64,000 nucleotides of DNA from Granulicella sp. dw_53 (GTDB lineage Bacteria; Acidobacteriota; Terriglobia; Terriglobales; Acidobacteriaceae), in contig NZ_JAAVUR010000002.1 of assembly GCF_018449545.1 (NCBI RefSeq), positions 310,001 through 374,000 on the forward strand, written 5' to 3'. The notes beneath the pieces are model-generated. The model was given only the letters and a program-made list of their open reading frames with translations. It did no database searches and had not been told where the DNA came from. Below, in pieces: positions 26,401-34,379 of the stretch. How positions within the stretch are numbered: position 1 is the stretch's first letter; each line of letters begins with the position of its first letter. A program made the translations under genes and the position numbers.

Positions 26401-26539
26401 TTCCTCCACCGCCATAGACCTGGGAGATCACTACGGATGTCTCTGTTGCGGCGCTGGCTGTTCCACTTAGGAGACCAAGAGCAGAGAAGAGCGCGAGAAG
26501 GAATGCGTAGGGACGAAACGAAAGACGATGGGGAGTCAT
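23462..26539 (-). CDS. Secreted ExeM/NucH-type endonuclease with lamin-tail domain
   Basis: This protein has about 1025 residues with the start at 26539 (MTPHRLSF), which gives a clean signal peptide ending TASA. The open frame continues 56 codons further upstream without a signal. Order of domains: lamin-tail domain (VVISQVYGGGGNSG and NDFIELFNP, about 32-150), repeat-rich linker, an OB-like region typical of ExeM/NucH, and an endonuclease/exonuclease/phosphatase domain from about 597 to 917. The EEP domain shows ASFNMERF, GAEEIENLAVL, VTVGDYNAF and SDHDPAVVYL, the metal and catalytic motifs. A C-terminal Ig/CARDB-like domain follows. Family members are extracellular DNases that release phosphate or nucleosides from DNA. 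No C-terminal sorting signal is visible. Confidence 0.85.
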   Translation of the reverse strand: MTPHRLSFRPYAFLLALFSALGLLSGTASAATETSVVISQVYGGGGNSGATYKNDFIELFNPTAAPVSLAGYSVQYASGTGTSYQVTALPSFTLQPGQYFLIQEAVGANGTTNLPTPDASASIAMSATAGKVALVSSTTALSGTSGCPTSAATVLDYIGYGGTATAANCSLGSPAPALTNSTAAIRTNVCTPTNNNASDFATGAPVPHNSASTLAPCGGNPGNGTLAATALATPSSTLTGAATLLTASVTPATSPASTGIQVSADLSAAGGSASQPFYDDGTHGDATSGDNVFSYSFIPTTAGTFSLPITVSDTQLRSASASIALTTTAAPSFVSIRTIQANKPSTYATQTVTTSGLVIGVKSNGFYLEAKDADTNPVTPEGILVYTGSTALPSFIQVGAEVQVTGLVATYPTTGLTPGTEIDGPQTFTLLTSGNPLPTPIKITAAMDSPSGGVKQFSKYEGMRVAIDSFTTTSGTDANLTETTETNTSNGRFYGVVTGIPRPFREPGVSVMDTLFGPIPATVPVWDSNPEILYIDSFAFGGGAIDLTSNTTLTGLVGVMDFSFGTPEILLDKTSHPSVSPLMTAQPVPAQTPAELTIASFNMERFYNDKADSAGTSASSAVVVTTAAYQRRLAKASLAVRNILNSPDIIGAEEIENLAVLNDLTARISSDASAASQPDPAYVPCLIQGNDIGGINVAFLVKSTRVNTLRCEQFGKDTTFTNAGGAQAILNDRPPLVLHAGVKRVGGTDYPVTVIAIHQRSLINVDDPTNTGATVRLKREAQAEFVANLIQGYQSSGEHVVTVGDYNAFEFSDGFVDALGVIKGNPVPASQVITPPVSGLANPVLVDLVTLLPAEQRQSYVEVGSAQVLDHVVVTSDLVPSETRLVYAHMDSDFPLVYLNDATRPERVSDHDPAVVYLSIPPAAVAGSVSLSTTASLTKVSGGYQAVFTVKNSGTGTAQNVQLTSATLGSASGMPIPQPLGNIAPGASATGTVTFPAAGATSVEKYSGTYTGGTFSGSIRATLPQ

Positions 26540-26775
26540 GGCGGGATAGTACCCCACGAAATCATCAAAACCTTTGACAGTTGCATGAATCTTTTTCGTT
26601 GATCTATCAAGACTTACGGCGCACTTAATTGCAGAGATGAAGGAAGCGAATTCGACTTGGCGCAAGCTGCGAACTGGTTGGAGTTCCTGTTCTTTCCGGG
26701 CTTGCATACCGCTGTGGAGGGAAAAAGTCTTCCTTCCGTGTGCTCGGGAATTAATGTGGCCCTGAAAAAGAAGAA

Positions 26776-26796
26776 GCCCTGCTTTTGGGGCAGGGC
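26776..26796 (-). terminator. Terminator downstream of the sortase substrate gene
   Basis: GCCCTGC (26776-26782) pairs with GCAGGGC (26790-26796). On the minus strand the hairpin is followed by a pyrimidine-rich TTCTTCTTTTTC run. It ends the sortase/substrate transcript. Confidence 0.75.
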
Positions 26797-26818
26797 CTCT
26801 GGTTATGCGTGGTGATGC

Positions 26819-27481
26819 TTAGGCGTTGGAGCGGCTGAAGCGGTTGGAGCGCAGGGCGAGGCCTGCGGCCAAAATGATGAAGCCCAGGATGCCGAAGAGA
26901 GGCAGGTGGGTTCCGGCGACGGGGAGGCTGGACTCGCCTGCGGTGGCGGAGATGAGGAGTGCTCCGGACTGGGGCGGTGTCTGGGGCGGAGTGGTGCCGG
27001 AGGCGTCCTCGGTGTCCAGGGTGGTCACCATGGTGGCTTCGACGAGAGTGCCCTTCTGGAGCTGGGCGATGGTGACGCTCTTTCCGTCCTGGGTGAAGGT
27101 GGTTCCGGCGGGGACGGTCAGTTCTTTAATGCCCTCGGTGAGTGAGAGGGTGACCTTATCGGGTGGGGAGACGAGGTAGACCTTGCCCTTGACGACGGAG
27201 ACGTCTGAGACGACCTTGGGGGACGGCGCTGTGATGGGCTCGGTGAGTTGAGTGCCGGGCTTGAGGCCGTCGAGGCCGAGCTGCTTGCCCGCTACGGTGA
27301 AGCGGTAGGAGGCGGGGATGGTGTAGTTGAAGATCTTGCTGTCGGCGCGTTTGACGACGAGAGCGTCGCCGGAGACGTAGACGACGGTGGAGGCAGCGGT
27401 CTGTGCGGCTGCGGGGAGCACGGAGGCGAGGCCCAGGGTGGCCATGAGAAGCGGGGTGTTGGTGAAGCGGAGGATCGGCAT
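26819..27481 (-). CDS. Secreted protein with LPVAG C-terminal anchor, candidate sortase substrate
   Basis: This 220-residue protein has a signal peptide (about 1-26, ending AAAQ) and a small beta-rich middle region without a named domain. The tail has all parts of a sortase sorting signal: LPVAG at 186-190, a hydrophobic span LFGILGFIILAAGLAL (about 195-210), and the basic end RSNRFSR. The gene lies 24 bases downstream of the sortase gene on the same strand, so substrate and enzyme are co-transcribed. The motif differs from LPxTG by Ala for Thr. It could instead be a simple membrane anchor. Function of the mature part unknown. Confidence 0.65.
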   Translation of the reverse strand: MPILRFTNTPLLMATLGLASVLPAAAQTAASTVVYVSGDALVVKRADSKIFNYTIPASYRFTVAGKQLGLDGLKPGTQLTEPITAPSPKVVSDVSVVKGKVYLVSPPDKVTLSLTEGIKELTVPAGTTFTQDGKSVTIAQLQKGTLVEATMVTTLDTEDASGTTPPQTPPQSGALLISATAGESSLPVAGTHLPLFGILGFIILAAGLALRSNRFSRSNA

Positions 27482-27505
27482 GGTGTCGTCTCTTTCGTTT
27501 CGGGG

Positions 27506-28132
27506 TCAGGGGGTTGGTGGGGTCGGAAGGAGCGAGGCCTGCACGATGTAGCGCTGCGGGGCCGCTCCGACGAAGTAGAAGGGGTAACAGGTGACCAGGG
27601 TCAAGGTTGAGTCTGTTGTTTTGTTAAGGACGGATGTATCCGAAGGAAAGACTATTTTTATCTGGCGGACGAGATAACGGTCGGTCTGGCCGTGGCGGAC
27701 GATCTCGATGGTGTCCCCGGGAACGATGTCCTTAAGGGGGCGGAAGAAGCCGTCGCGGTGGCCGGTGACGCCGATGTTGCCGGATTCGCCGAGACGTGCG
27801 GTGCCGGGGATGTGGCCGGCTCCGCGGTTGAGGGTGATGTCGTCGTCGCCGTCGAGGATGGGGACCTCGAGGCCGAGCCGGTGAACGCGGAGGATGGCTT
27901 CGGCTGGATGGAAGGAGAGGCCGAGCGTGTGCTGATAGGCGCGGATGCGGGCGCTGTCCCAGAGGCTATTGGAGGCGCTTTGGGCGCGAAACTGAGAGAT
28001 GGCGAGACGGGAGAGGACGGTTCCGGTGACGGTCGGGACGAGGTACAAGAGCAGCAGCAGGGTGCCTGCTCCAATCAACATGGAGCCCATGGACGCTCGG
28101 GATACGGTCCGAAGATGGCGGGGCCAGTTCAT
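27506..28132 (-). CDS. Class D-like sortase
   Basis: This 208-residue membrane-anchored cysteine transpeptidase has one N-terminal hydrophobic segment (about 17-38) and a sortase beta-barrel. The catalytic residues are all present: His125 in VTGHRDGFF, Cys182 in LTLVTCYPF, and Arg194 in APQRYIV. The pattern TLVTCYPF and the overall length fit class D. Sortases are best known from Gram-positive cell walls; in Gram-negative hosts their attachment target is less clear. The single downstream neighbour with an LPVAG tail is the obvious substrate. The start ATG at 28132 is the first in frame. Confidence 0.85.
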   Translation of the reverse strand: MNWPRHLRTVSRASMGSMLIGAGTLLLLLYLVPTVTGTVLSRLAISQFRAQSASNSLWDSARIRAYQHTLGLSFHPAEAILRVHRLGLEVPILDGDDDITLNRGAGHIPGTARLGESGNIGVTGHRDGFFRPLKDIVPGDTIEIVRHGQTDRYLVRQIKIVFPSDTSVLNKTTDSTLTLVTCYPFYFVGAAPQRYIVQASLLPTPPTP

Positions 28133-28204
28133 GCTGTCCTTGTCGATACGGGTGTGTCTCTGAGTTTACCTTTGAGGGGTGCGGTTTATGGAGTTATTAA
28201 AACG

Positions 28205-28234
28205 GAGATGGCTGCCTGGAGAGGCAGCCATCTC
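28205..28234 (-). terminator. Terminator after the TonB-dependent receptor
   Basis: GAGATGGCTGCCT (28205-28217) pairs perfectly with AGGCAGCCATCTC (28222-28234) in a 13-bp stem. On the minus strand it is 20 bases after the receptor stop and is followed by CGTTTTAA. Confidence 0.85.
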
Positions 28235-28254
28235 GTTTTGGGCTGGTTTGAGGG

Positions 28255-31200
28255 TTAGAAGGTGAATTTTCCGGCGAGCTGGAAGATGCGTGGGTCGGCT
28301 GCGGCGGTAGCGTTACCGAAGGTGCCAGAGTTCAGGGCGGTTGTGAAGGTCGTCAGGTTGGGGTGGTTGAGGACGTTGAAGGCCTCGAGGCGAAGGTTGA
28401 AGGCGAGGCGCTCACGCAGCGGGAAGGCACGACTGAGGGCTGCGTCCAGGTTGTAGTAGTTAGGCCCACGGAAGGCGTTGCGACCGAGATTTCCGTAGGT
28501 GCCAGGAGCGTTCTGGGTGAAGGCTGCCTTATTGATATAAGCGAGGTTTCCAGCGGCCTTCTGGGTAATCTTGGTGCCGCTGTAGACGGCGTTGGGACTG
28601 GCCAGATTCGGACGGTCTAGGCCGATGCCAGTGAGAGAGTTGTCGATGCCTGATGTGACGTTTAGCGGGGTGCCGCTGAGGATGCGGATGATGGGTGCGA
28701 TCTGCCAGTTGTTGGCCAGTGCTCCGGCGACGCCGTGCAGGCTGCTGAAGTGGGTGGACGCCACGAAGGTGGTGTTGAAGATATGACGGACGTCGTAGCC
28801 GCAGTTGGCGCGGTCGAGACGGGGGTTGGCGGAGTTCTCGTAGGTCGGAGCAGCTACGTCGCCGGGTGAGTCGCCGGTGCTGATGCAATGCGACCAGGTG
28901 TAGTTGGCGAGGAAGCTGAAGTTGTTCGACATGCGGTGCTGGATGAGTGCGAGCAGACCGTTGTAGCTGGAGTTGGCTCCGTCGTCGATCTGAGTCATGG
29001 TCGGGCTGTAGCCAATGCCTTGGGCATGATTGATGAGCGAGAGGACGGTGCGGTCGTTGGAGTTGGCGACAGAGGAGCAGGGGTTTCCGACTCCCGTTAG
29101 GTTGGTTGCGGTGGTTGGAGCGACGGCCAACGCGCCGCAAGTGCCAGGGCCGCGCCAGGTTCCGGGGATATAGACCGCGGGGTTGATGGCTTTACCCAGC
29201 CAGAGATGGCTGTTCTTGTTGCCGAGGTAGGTGATGGACATGTTCCAGCCGCGGCCTAGATCCTGCTGGACGCTCGCGGTCCATTGGTTGACCGTGGGAG
29301 TCTGGATGTGACGCGGGATGAGGACGTAAAGGGTGTTGGTTGGGAATGGAGAGGTCGACTGAGGAGGATTGGCGATGGGGAAGGGGTTTCCGCCGGTGTA
29401 GGTCGACCATGGATTCGCCAGCGAGGTTACGCCTGTGACATCGATCTCGTTGGTGTAAGGCGGATTGGAGCTGGTTCGCTGGGATGTGTAGAGCGCAGGA
29501 TTGTCGTACATCATCGCGCCGCCGAGACGGAAGACGGTCTTGCCGTTGCCGAAGGGATCAATGGTAACTGCGCCACGGGGCGATAGGTTCGCGAGCCGAT
29601 TGTCTGTAAAGGACTTCGGCACACCGGGGTCACCGAAGTAGGTGGAGCCCGCAGGAGCGTTGAGATAGACGCTGCTGCGCTGGCCAGCGATGAAGGCGGC
29701 TTGGCTGAAGGAACTGCCGCGATGGAAGTTGTCGACAGGGTAGAGCTCCGGCTCCCAGCGAAGACCGAGGTTGATGGTGACCTTCTGGCTCAGGTGATAG
29801 GTGTCCTGTGCGTAGAGGCCGAAGGAGGTCTGGCGATAGGCGGTCTGCTGCGCCTTGCTTTGGCTGAAGCCAGTCGAGGTTCCGATGGTGCTCATTCTGC
29901 CCGCGATGAAGTCGACCATGGGTTCACCGGCGGCACCATTGACGCCGCTAGCGAGGCCACCGAAGTTGAAGCTGCCGTTCTGAAGATAGCCAGCCTGGGT
30001 GTTGTCGCCAGTGCGGAGGATTTCGCCTCCGAAGGCGATCTGGTGCTTGCCGCGGATGTAGTCGATGTCGTCGGCGAAGTGCTCGGTGTTGGTGTTGAAG
30101 AAGCCGGGAGAGCAGGTTCCGCAGCCTACGGAGAAGCCGTTGGTGATGGTGAGACGGAGGTCATTCGGCACGTAGGTGAACATATTGACGCCGATGGTGT
30201 TGGCGTTGATGCCGCCGGCGGTTGGGCCACGGTTGTTGCGGCGGCGGGCATAAGTTCCGTGGAAGGTGTTCACGAGCTTGGGGGTAATGAGGTAGGTGTC
30301 GCCCAAGGTGAAGGTCTGAACACGCTCGTCGTTTCCGGCGACGGTGGTGAGAAGAAGATTGGTCGGCGAGAAGTATGCGGGCGCGTTGTAGTTGGTAAGG
30401 AAGTAGCGGCCGAAGATGGTGTGCTTCTGGCTGACGGTGTAGTCGATACGGCCGATGTACTGGTCTTCCTTGTTGTTGGCGGGCAAGGCGACGTTGACGC
30501 GGCCGAACTGATCGGCCTGGGAGAGGGGGAGCATCTTGGCGAGTGCAATGGCCTGGGGGCTGATGCTGCTGGCGGGGAGTTTGCGGGTGGCAGAGATGTC
30601 TGCTCCGGTTACGGGATCGACGATGTTGGTCGCGTTGGGAGCGCAGTTGCTGGTTGCCTTGGTGCCCATCTGGCTGAAGTCTCCGTTGAGCTCCGCCGCG
30701 GTGGGGATGCAATAGCCGGTAGCGCTGCTGGTCTTGTGCTCACGCGTGCCCTGATAGCCGCCGAAGAAGAAGAGTTTGTCGGTGATGAGCTTGCCACCGA
30801 ATGTGCCGCCGAACTGGTTGCGCTTGACGGTGTCCTTGGAGGTGGAGAAGAAGTTGGTGGCGTTTACGACGTTGTTGCGGACGAAGTCAAAGACGGTGCC
30901 GTGCCACTGGTTGGTGCCGGAGTTGGTGACGACGTTGACGAGAGAGCCGGGGTGCAGGCCGTTGCGGGCTGGCAGGGAGTTCGATTCGACGGAGAACTCA
31001 CGGAGGGCATCGGGGAAGGGGTAGGGAAGGTTGACGTTGGTGAAGGTGTCGGTGTGGCTGGCGCCATCGAGGACGTAGTTGTTGTAGATGCCCTGGCTGC
31101 CGGCGACGGCGATGACGGGAGTGTTGGCGTAGGTCTTGCTGCCGATGATGTCGTTGGCCGGTGCGTTGACGGAGCCGCCTGAGACGAGGATGAGCTGTGT

Positions 31201-31698
31201 AGCCTGGCGTCCGTTGAGGGGAAGCTCGGTGATGCGTCGCTGGTCAATGACCTGTTTGAAGGTGCTGTTTTCGGTATCGAGAGCGGTTCCGGTGGCCTGG
31301 ACCTCGATCTGCTGGTCGGTCGCGCTGCCCACGGTGAGGCTGGCGTTGATCTCGATGCTGTTACCGACCTCGAGTTGACCGCGCTGGGTGTAACCTCTGA
31401 ATCCCGCAGCGGTGACGGTAAGGGAGTAGGGACCGACGGAGACGTTTGGAAGGCTATACAGGCCCGATCCATCGGTGACGATGATACGGGTGGCGCCGGT
31501 GGCGGTATTGGTGAACGTGACCGTGGCATTGGGCAGAAGCGCACCGGTGGCGTCGGTGACAGAGCCTTGGACGCTGGCGGTTCCGGCGGACTGGGCGAAG
31601 GCCTGGGTCAGCGTGCTGGGGAACAGAGAGAGAGTAAGAAGCGCCAGGGTTGAAAGCGTCTTGCGGAACAGGCCACCTGAAAGTTTATGCATCAACAT
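28255..31698 (-). CDS. TonB-dependent receptor with N-terminal carboxypeptidase-regulatory-like domain (Oar-like)
   Basis: This 1147-residue outer-membrane protein has a signal peptide ending AFAQ (about 36). A CarboxypepD_reg-like beta sandwich follows (about 40-125; VQGSVTDATGALLPNATVTF and GSGLYSLPNVSVGPY), then a plug domain (about 130-240; ITELPLNGR), and a long beta barrel. The last residue is Phe, in LAGKFTF, as expected for a barrel substrate of the BAM machinery. This architecture is massively expanded in Acidobacteriota and is thought to import large ligands, often carbohydrate breakdown products. No classical TonB box was identified. A sigma70-like promoter and a LacI-type palindrome lie upstream. 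It stands alone. Confidence 0.88.
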   Translation of the reverse strand: MLMHKLSGGLFRKTLSTLALLTLSLFPSTLTQAFAQSAGTASVQGSVTDATGALLPNATVTFTNTATGATRIIVTDGSGLYSLPNVSVGPYSLTVTAAGFRGYTQRGQLEVGNSIEINASLTVGSATDQQIEVQATGTALDTENSTFKQVIDQRRITELPLNGRQATQLILVSGGSVNAPANDIIGSKTYANTPVIAVAGSQGIYNNYVLDGASHTDTFTNVNLPYPFPDALREFSVESNSLPARNGLHPGSLVNVVTNSGTNQWHGTVFDFVRNNVVNATNFFSTSKDTVKRNQFGGTFGGKLITDKLFFFGGYQGTREHKTSSATGYCIPTAAELNGDFSQMGTKATSNCAPNATNIVDPVTGADISATRKLPASSISPQAIALAKMLPLSQADQFGRVNVALPANNKEDQYIGRIDYTVSQKHTIFGRYFLTNYNAPAYFSPTNLLLTTVAGNDERVQTFTLGDTYLITPKLVNTFHGTYARRRNNRGPTAGGINANTIGVNMFTYVPNDLRLTITNGFSVGCGTCSPGFFNTNTEHFADDIDYIRGKHQIAFGGEILRTGDNTQAGYLQNGSFNFGGLASGVNGAAGEPMVDFIAGRMSTIGTSTGFSQSKAQQTAYRQTSFGLYAQDTYHLSQKVTINLGLRWEPELYPVDNFHRGSSFSQAAFIAGQRSSVYLNAPAGSTYFGDPGVPKSFTDNRLANLSPRGAVTIDPFGNGKTVFRLGGAMMYDNPALYTSQRTSSNPPYTNEIDVTGVTSLANPWSTYTGGNPFPIANPPQSTSPFPTNTLYVLIPRHIQTPTVNQWTASVQQDLGRGWNMSITYLGNKNSHLWLGKAINPAVYIPGTWRGPGTCGALAVAPTTATNLTGVGNPCSSVANSNDRTVLSLINHAQGIGYSPTMTQIDDGANSSYNGLLALIQHRMSNNFSFLANYTWSHCISTGDSPGDVAAPTYENSANPRLDRANCGYDVRHIFNTTFVASTHFSSLHGVAGALANNWQIAPIIRILSGTPLNVTSGIDNSLTGIGLDRPNLASPNAVYSGTKITQKAAGNLAYINKAAFTQNAPGTYGNLGRNAFRGPNYYNLDAALSRAFPLRERLAFNLRLEAFNVLNHPNLTTFTTALNSGTFGNATAAADPRIFQLAGKFTF

Positions 31699-31778
31699 AA
31701 GTCATTCCTCGATATCGTTTGGGGTGCATCGGCTAGTACTTTCCCGACGGAGAAAGTGGCATGACCAATGCGGCGAGG

Positions 31779-31808
31779 ACTATATGGATGCGGTGTTTGA
31801 AATGTCAA
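31779..31808 (-). promoter_or_regulatory. Sigma70-like promoter for the TonB-dependent receptor
   Basis: On the minus strand TTGACA (31803-31808) and TATAGT (31779-31784) are separated by 18 bases. The start codon is at 31698, giving a leader of about 75 bases. This is among the best -35/-10 pairs in the window. Confidence 0.7.
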
Positions 31809-31845
31809 ACGAAAAATCGGTTCTCTTAAGGAATGAATAGGCTAA

Positions 31846-31857
31846 GTAACCGGTTAC
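31846..31857. promoter_or_regulatory. LacI-family-type operator candidate
   Basis: GTAACCGGTTAC is a perfect 12-bp palindrome with a central CG, the general shape of LacI/GalR-family operators. It lies about 38 bases upstream of the -35 box of the receptor promoter. No LacI gene is in the window. Confidence 0.45.
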
Positions 31858-31905
31858 GTATGTATTTTTCGGAGATATTTCTGAAGCAACGATTCAAAGC
31901 GCTTG

Positions 31906-32760
31906 TCAGCTCATTGATTTGCGAGCGAGCACGGTGCGCGGAATCTGCTGGAGATCGTTGTAGATCAAGAGGTCCTTCCATTGCGCCAGAAGCTGACGGA
32001 TGGATTCGGCCTGGCCGTGGCCGATTTCCAAGGCCAGGAGACCGCCCGGTCTCAGGGAACGATGAGCTTGAGGGATGAGGCGGGTGTAGATGTCGAGGCC
32101 GCCGGAGCCGGCGAAGAGGGCGGTGTGGGGCTCGTGTTCGCGGACCTGCGGATGGAGGGAGGCGAGATCGGTGGTGGGGATGTAGGGCGGGTTGGAGAGG
32201 ATGGCGTCGAAGGGGGCTTCGCCGGCTACTTCTTGAAGTAGGTCGGATTGGACGAAGCGGATGCGGTCGGTCAGGTGGTGGGTCTCGGCGTTTTGGCGAG
32301 CGATGGCCAGGGCCTGGGGAGAGAGATCGAGAGCCGTGATGTGGGACTGGGGAAGGTGGTGGGCGATGGCTATCGCGATCGCTCCGGAGCCGGTGCCTAC
32401 GTCCGCTATACGGAGGTACTGGCCGGAGGGGAGGTGCTGGAGCACGGTTTCGACGAGGAGTTCGGTCTCGGGGCGGGGGATGAGGACGTCGGGGGTGACG
32501 TGGAGGGCGAGGCCGTAGAACTCTTGCGTACCGGTGATGTACTGGATGGGCTCGAGGGCTAGACGGCGAGCGATGGCTGCTTCGTAGGCTGCGAGTTGAG
32601 TGGGTGCGACTTCGCGGGCAGGGTAGGCGAGGAGGATGGTGCGGGGAAGTTGCAAGGTGTGGAGGAGGAGGAGTTCGGCGTCGCGCGAGGCTGTGTCGCG
32701 GAGGTGCTCGTTTTGGGAGAGATGTGTGGTGGCGGCGGTGAGGGCTTCGCGGAGGGTCAT
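31906..32760 (-). CDS. prmC: Peptide chain release factor N5-glutamine methyltransferase
   Basis: This 284-residue methyltransferase modifies the Gln of the GGQ motif in release factors RF1 and RF2 using S-adenosylmethionine. The N-terminal helical domain (1-95) ends in LIPRPETE. The Rossmann fold has DVGTGSGAIAIAIA (120-133). The NPPY motif (190-193, in ILSNPPYIP) positions the glutamine side chain and defines this family. It is 212 bases downstream of prfA on the same strand, the usual prfA-prmC order. A dispersed repeat copy lies between them. Confidence 0.93.
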   Translation of the reverse strand: MTLREALTAATTHLSQNEHLRDTASRDAELLLLHTLQLPRTILLAYPAREVAPTQLAAYEAAIARRLALEPIQYITGTQEFYGLALHVTPDVLIPRPETELLVETVLQHLPSGQYLRIADVGTGSGAIAIAIAHHLPQSHITALDLSPQALAIARQNAETHHLTDRIRFVQSDLLQEVAGEAPFDAILSNPPYIPTTDLASLHPQVREHEPHTALFAGSGGLDIYTRLIPQAHRSLRPGGLLALEIGHGQAESIRQLLAQWKDLLIYNDLQQIPRTVLARKSMS

Positions 32761-32817
32761 GGTGTGTGGGTCTCCGAAGCTCCTTCCCGCTGGATGGTGA
32801 GGTGCTGGCCGGGGGCA

Positions 32818-32883
32818 AACCGCAGGTCCTTCGACTGCGCCACTCGCGGTGAGACTGCGAGTGGCTTCGCTCAGGATGACAAA
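32818..32883. repeat. Dispersed short repeat (GTCCTTCGACTGCG type), copy 1
   Basis: About 66 bases start with CCGCAGGTCCTTCGACTGCG, contain an internal hairpin (GCCACTCGC with GCGAGTGGC), and end TTCGCTCAGGATGACAA. An identical copy is at 60679-60744, and related copies are at 63359-63423 and 63151-63181. Translations of it give CHPERS or FDCATRGE strings that appear as spurious proteins. Confidence 0.9.
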
Positions 32884-32972
32884 ATTGTGTCACTGCTTCG
32901 GCTTCTCTGCCATGTCGATGCTGAGGGAGCCACTACGTTTCTGCCTTGGGCATTGTCGAAGCAGAGGGTAGC

Positions 32973-34049
32973 TTAGGCCGCTACCGTCTCTGCTTTGAGC
33001 TTCTCCGCGGTGTAGTGGGCGACCAGGGCGTCGATGGTGGGTTGGAGCTGACCTTCCATGACCATGGCGAGCTGGTGGTTGGTCAGGCCGATGCGGTGAT
33101 CGGTGAGGCGGTTCTGGGGGAAGTTGTAGGTACGGATCTTTTCGCTGCGGTCGCCGGAGCCTACCTGCTGTTTGCGCTCCTTCGCCTGAATCTGGTGGAC
33201 GCGCTCGGCTTCTACTTCGTAGAGGCGGGAGCGGAGGACGCGCATGGCCTTCTCGCGGTTCTTGATTTGAGATTTTTCGTCCTGGCAAGAGACTACGGTC
33301 TGCGTGGGTAGATGGGTGATGCGGATAGCCGAGTAGGTTGTATTGACTGACTGGCCGCCGGGTCCAGAGGAGCAGAAGGTATCGATGCGGAGGTCCTTGG
33401 CTTCGATCTTGATGTCGACCTCTTCGACCTCTGGAAGGACGGCGACCGTAATGGCGGAGGTGTGGACCCGGCCCTGGGTCTCGGTGGCGGGGACGCGCTG
33501 GACGCGATGGACGCCGGACTCGTACTTGAGTTGGGAGTAGACGTGGTCGCCTTCGATGATGGCGGTGACGTCCTTGAGGCCGTGGCCGATGCCGGACTCG
33601 GTCTGGGAGAGGATTTCGACCTTCCACTTATGCTGCTCGGCGAAGCGGAGGTACATGCGGAAGACCTCGGCTACGAAGAGAGCGGCCTCGTCGCCGCCGG
33701 TGCCGGCGCGGAGCTCGAGGATGACGTTCTTCTCGTCGTTGGGGTCCTTGGGGAGGAGCAGGACCTTGAGAGCCTCTTCGACGGGCTCGAGGCGAGGCTC
33801 GAGTGTAGCGAGCTCTTCCTGCGCCATGGCTTTGATGTCGGGATCGGTCTCGGCGAGCATGGCTTTGGCTTCGGCGATGCCTTCCTTGATCTTGCGGTAT
33901 TCGCGGAACTTCTCCACGGTAGGTTCCATGTCGCGATGCTGCTTGGCGATCGATTGGAACTTCTTCTGGTCGTTGACCAGGGTTGGGTCGGACATCTGCT
34001 GGCCGAGGTCTTCGTAGCGAGCTTCGAGTTGATCGAGGCGGTCAAACAT
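32973..34049 (-). CDS. prfA: Peptide chain release factor 1
   Basis: This 358-residue protein reads the stop codons UAG and UAA and triggers peptide release. The RF1-specific anticodon tripeptide P-x-T appears as PAT (187-189, in [18 protein letters not shown]). The universal GGQ is at 231-233 ([12 protein letters not shown]). RAGTGGDEA (115-123) is also typical. Length is normal. The start ATG at 34049 has GGAGGAGACACCCC just upstream on the minus strand, giving a clear GGAG. It is followed by prmC, which modifies the GGQ glutamine of this protein. Confidence 0.95.
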   Translation of the reverse strand: MFDRLDQLEARYEDLGQQMSDPTLVNDQKKFQSIAKQHRDMEPTVEKFREYRKIKEGIAEAKAMLAETDPDIKAMAQEELATLEPRLEPVEEALKVLLLPKDPNDEKNVILELRAGTGGDEAALFVAEVFRMYLRFAEQHKWKVEILSQTESGIGHGLKDVTAIIEGDHVYSQLKYESGVHRVQRVPATETQGRVHTSAITVAVLPEVEEVDIKIEAKDLRIDTFCSSGPGGQSVNTTYSAIRITHLPTQTVVSCQDEKSQIKNREKAMRVLRSRLYEVEAERVHQIQAKERKQQVGSGDRSEKIRTYNFPQNRLTDHRIGLTNHQLAMVMEGQLQPTIDALVAHYTAEKLKAETVAA

Positions 34050-34275
34050 GGGGTGTCTCCTCCTGCGGGTGCAGGCTTTGAATCAGAAATTTTGAGAGGG
34101 GCGAAGCGGGTGAGACGCAGCTAGGCAAAGTCGTGACGGTGTGGCTTCACGAAGCGCTGGACGGTCGAGGCGGGAGGGTTCACCGGGTTTTGGGCCGCGT
34201 TCATCACTCTTTAGATGTTACTCCCAGTGGGGAAGATGCGGGAGGTATTGTTGTGATTCCTGGGGATTAGGGGGT

Positions 34276-34304
34276 TTGACGCAGACTTTGTAGTTCACGA
34301 TAGT
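34276..34304 (+). promoter_or_regulatory. Sigma70-like promoter for the DJ-1/PfpI gene
   Basis: TTGACG (34276-34281) and GATAGT (34299-34304) are separated by 17 bases, about 75 bases upstream of the ATG at 34380. Confidence 0.5.
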
Positions 34305-34379
34305 GTGATCTTCCTGTTTCATGATTTCCAAAGAATCTAAATGTCAAAAGGTCGAATCTGATCCTGAAAGAGGGAAATT

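Noticed and set aside
29701-31182. 493-codon open frame antisense to the TonB-dependent receptor gene
   Set aside because: It is rich in Gly, Val, Glu and Asp as expected for the complement of the receptor codons, has no domain, and the receptor is certain.
31740-31770. AAAGTGGCATGACCAATGC, considered as another copy of the dispersed element end
   Set aside because: Only about 9 bases match and none of the other blocks is present.
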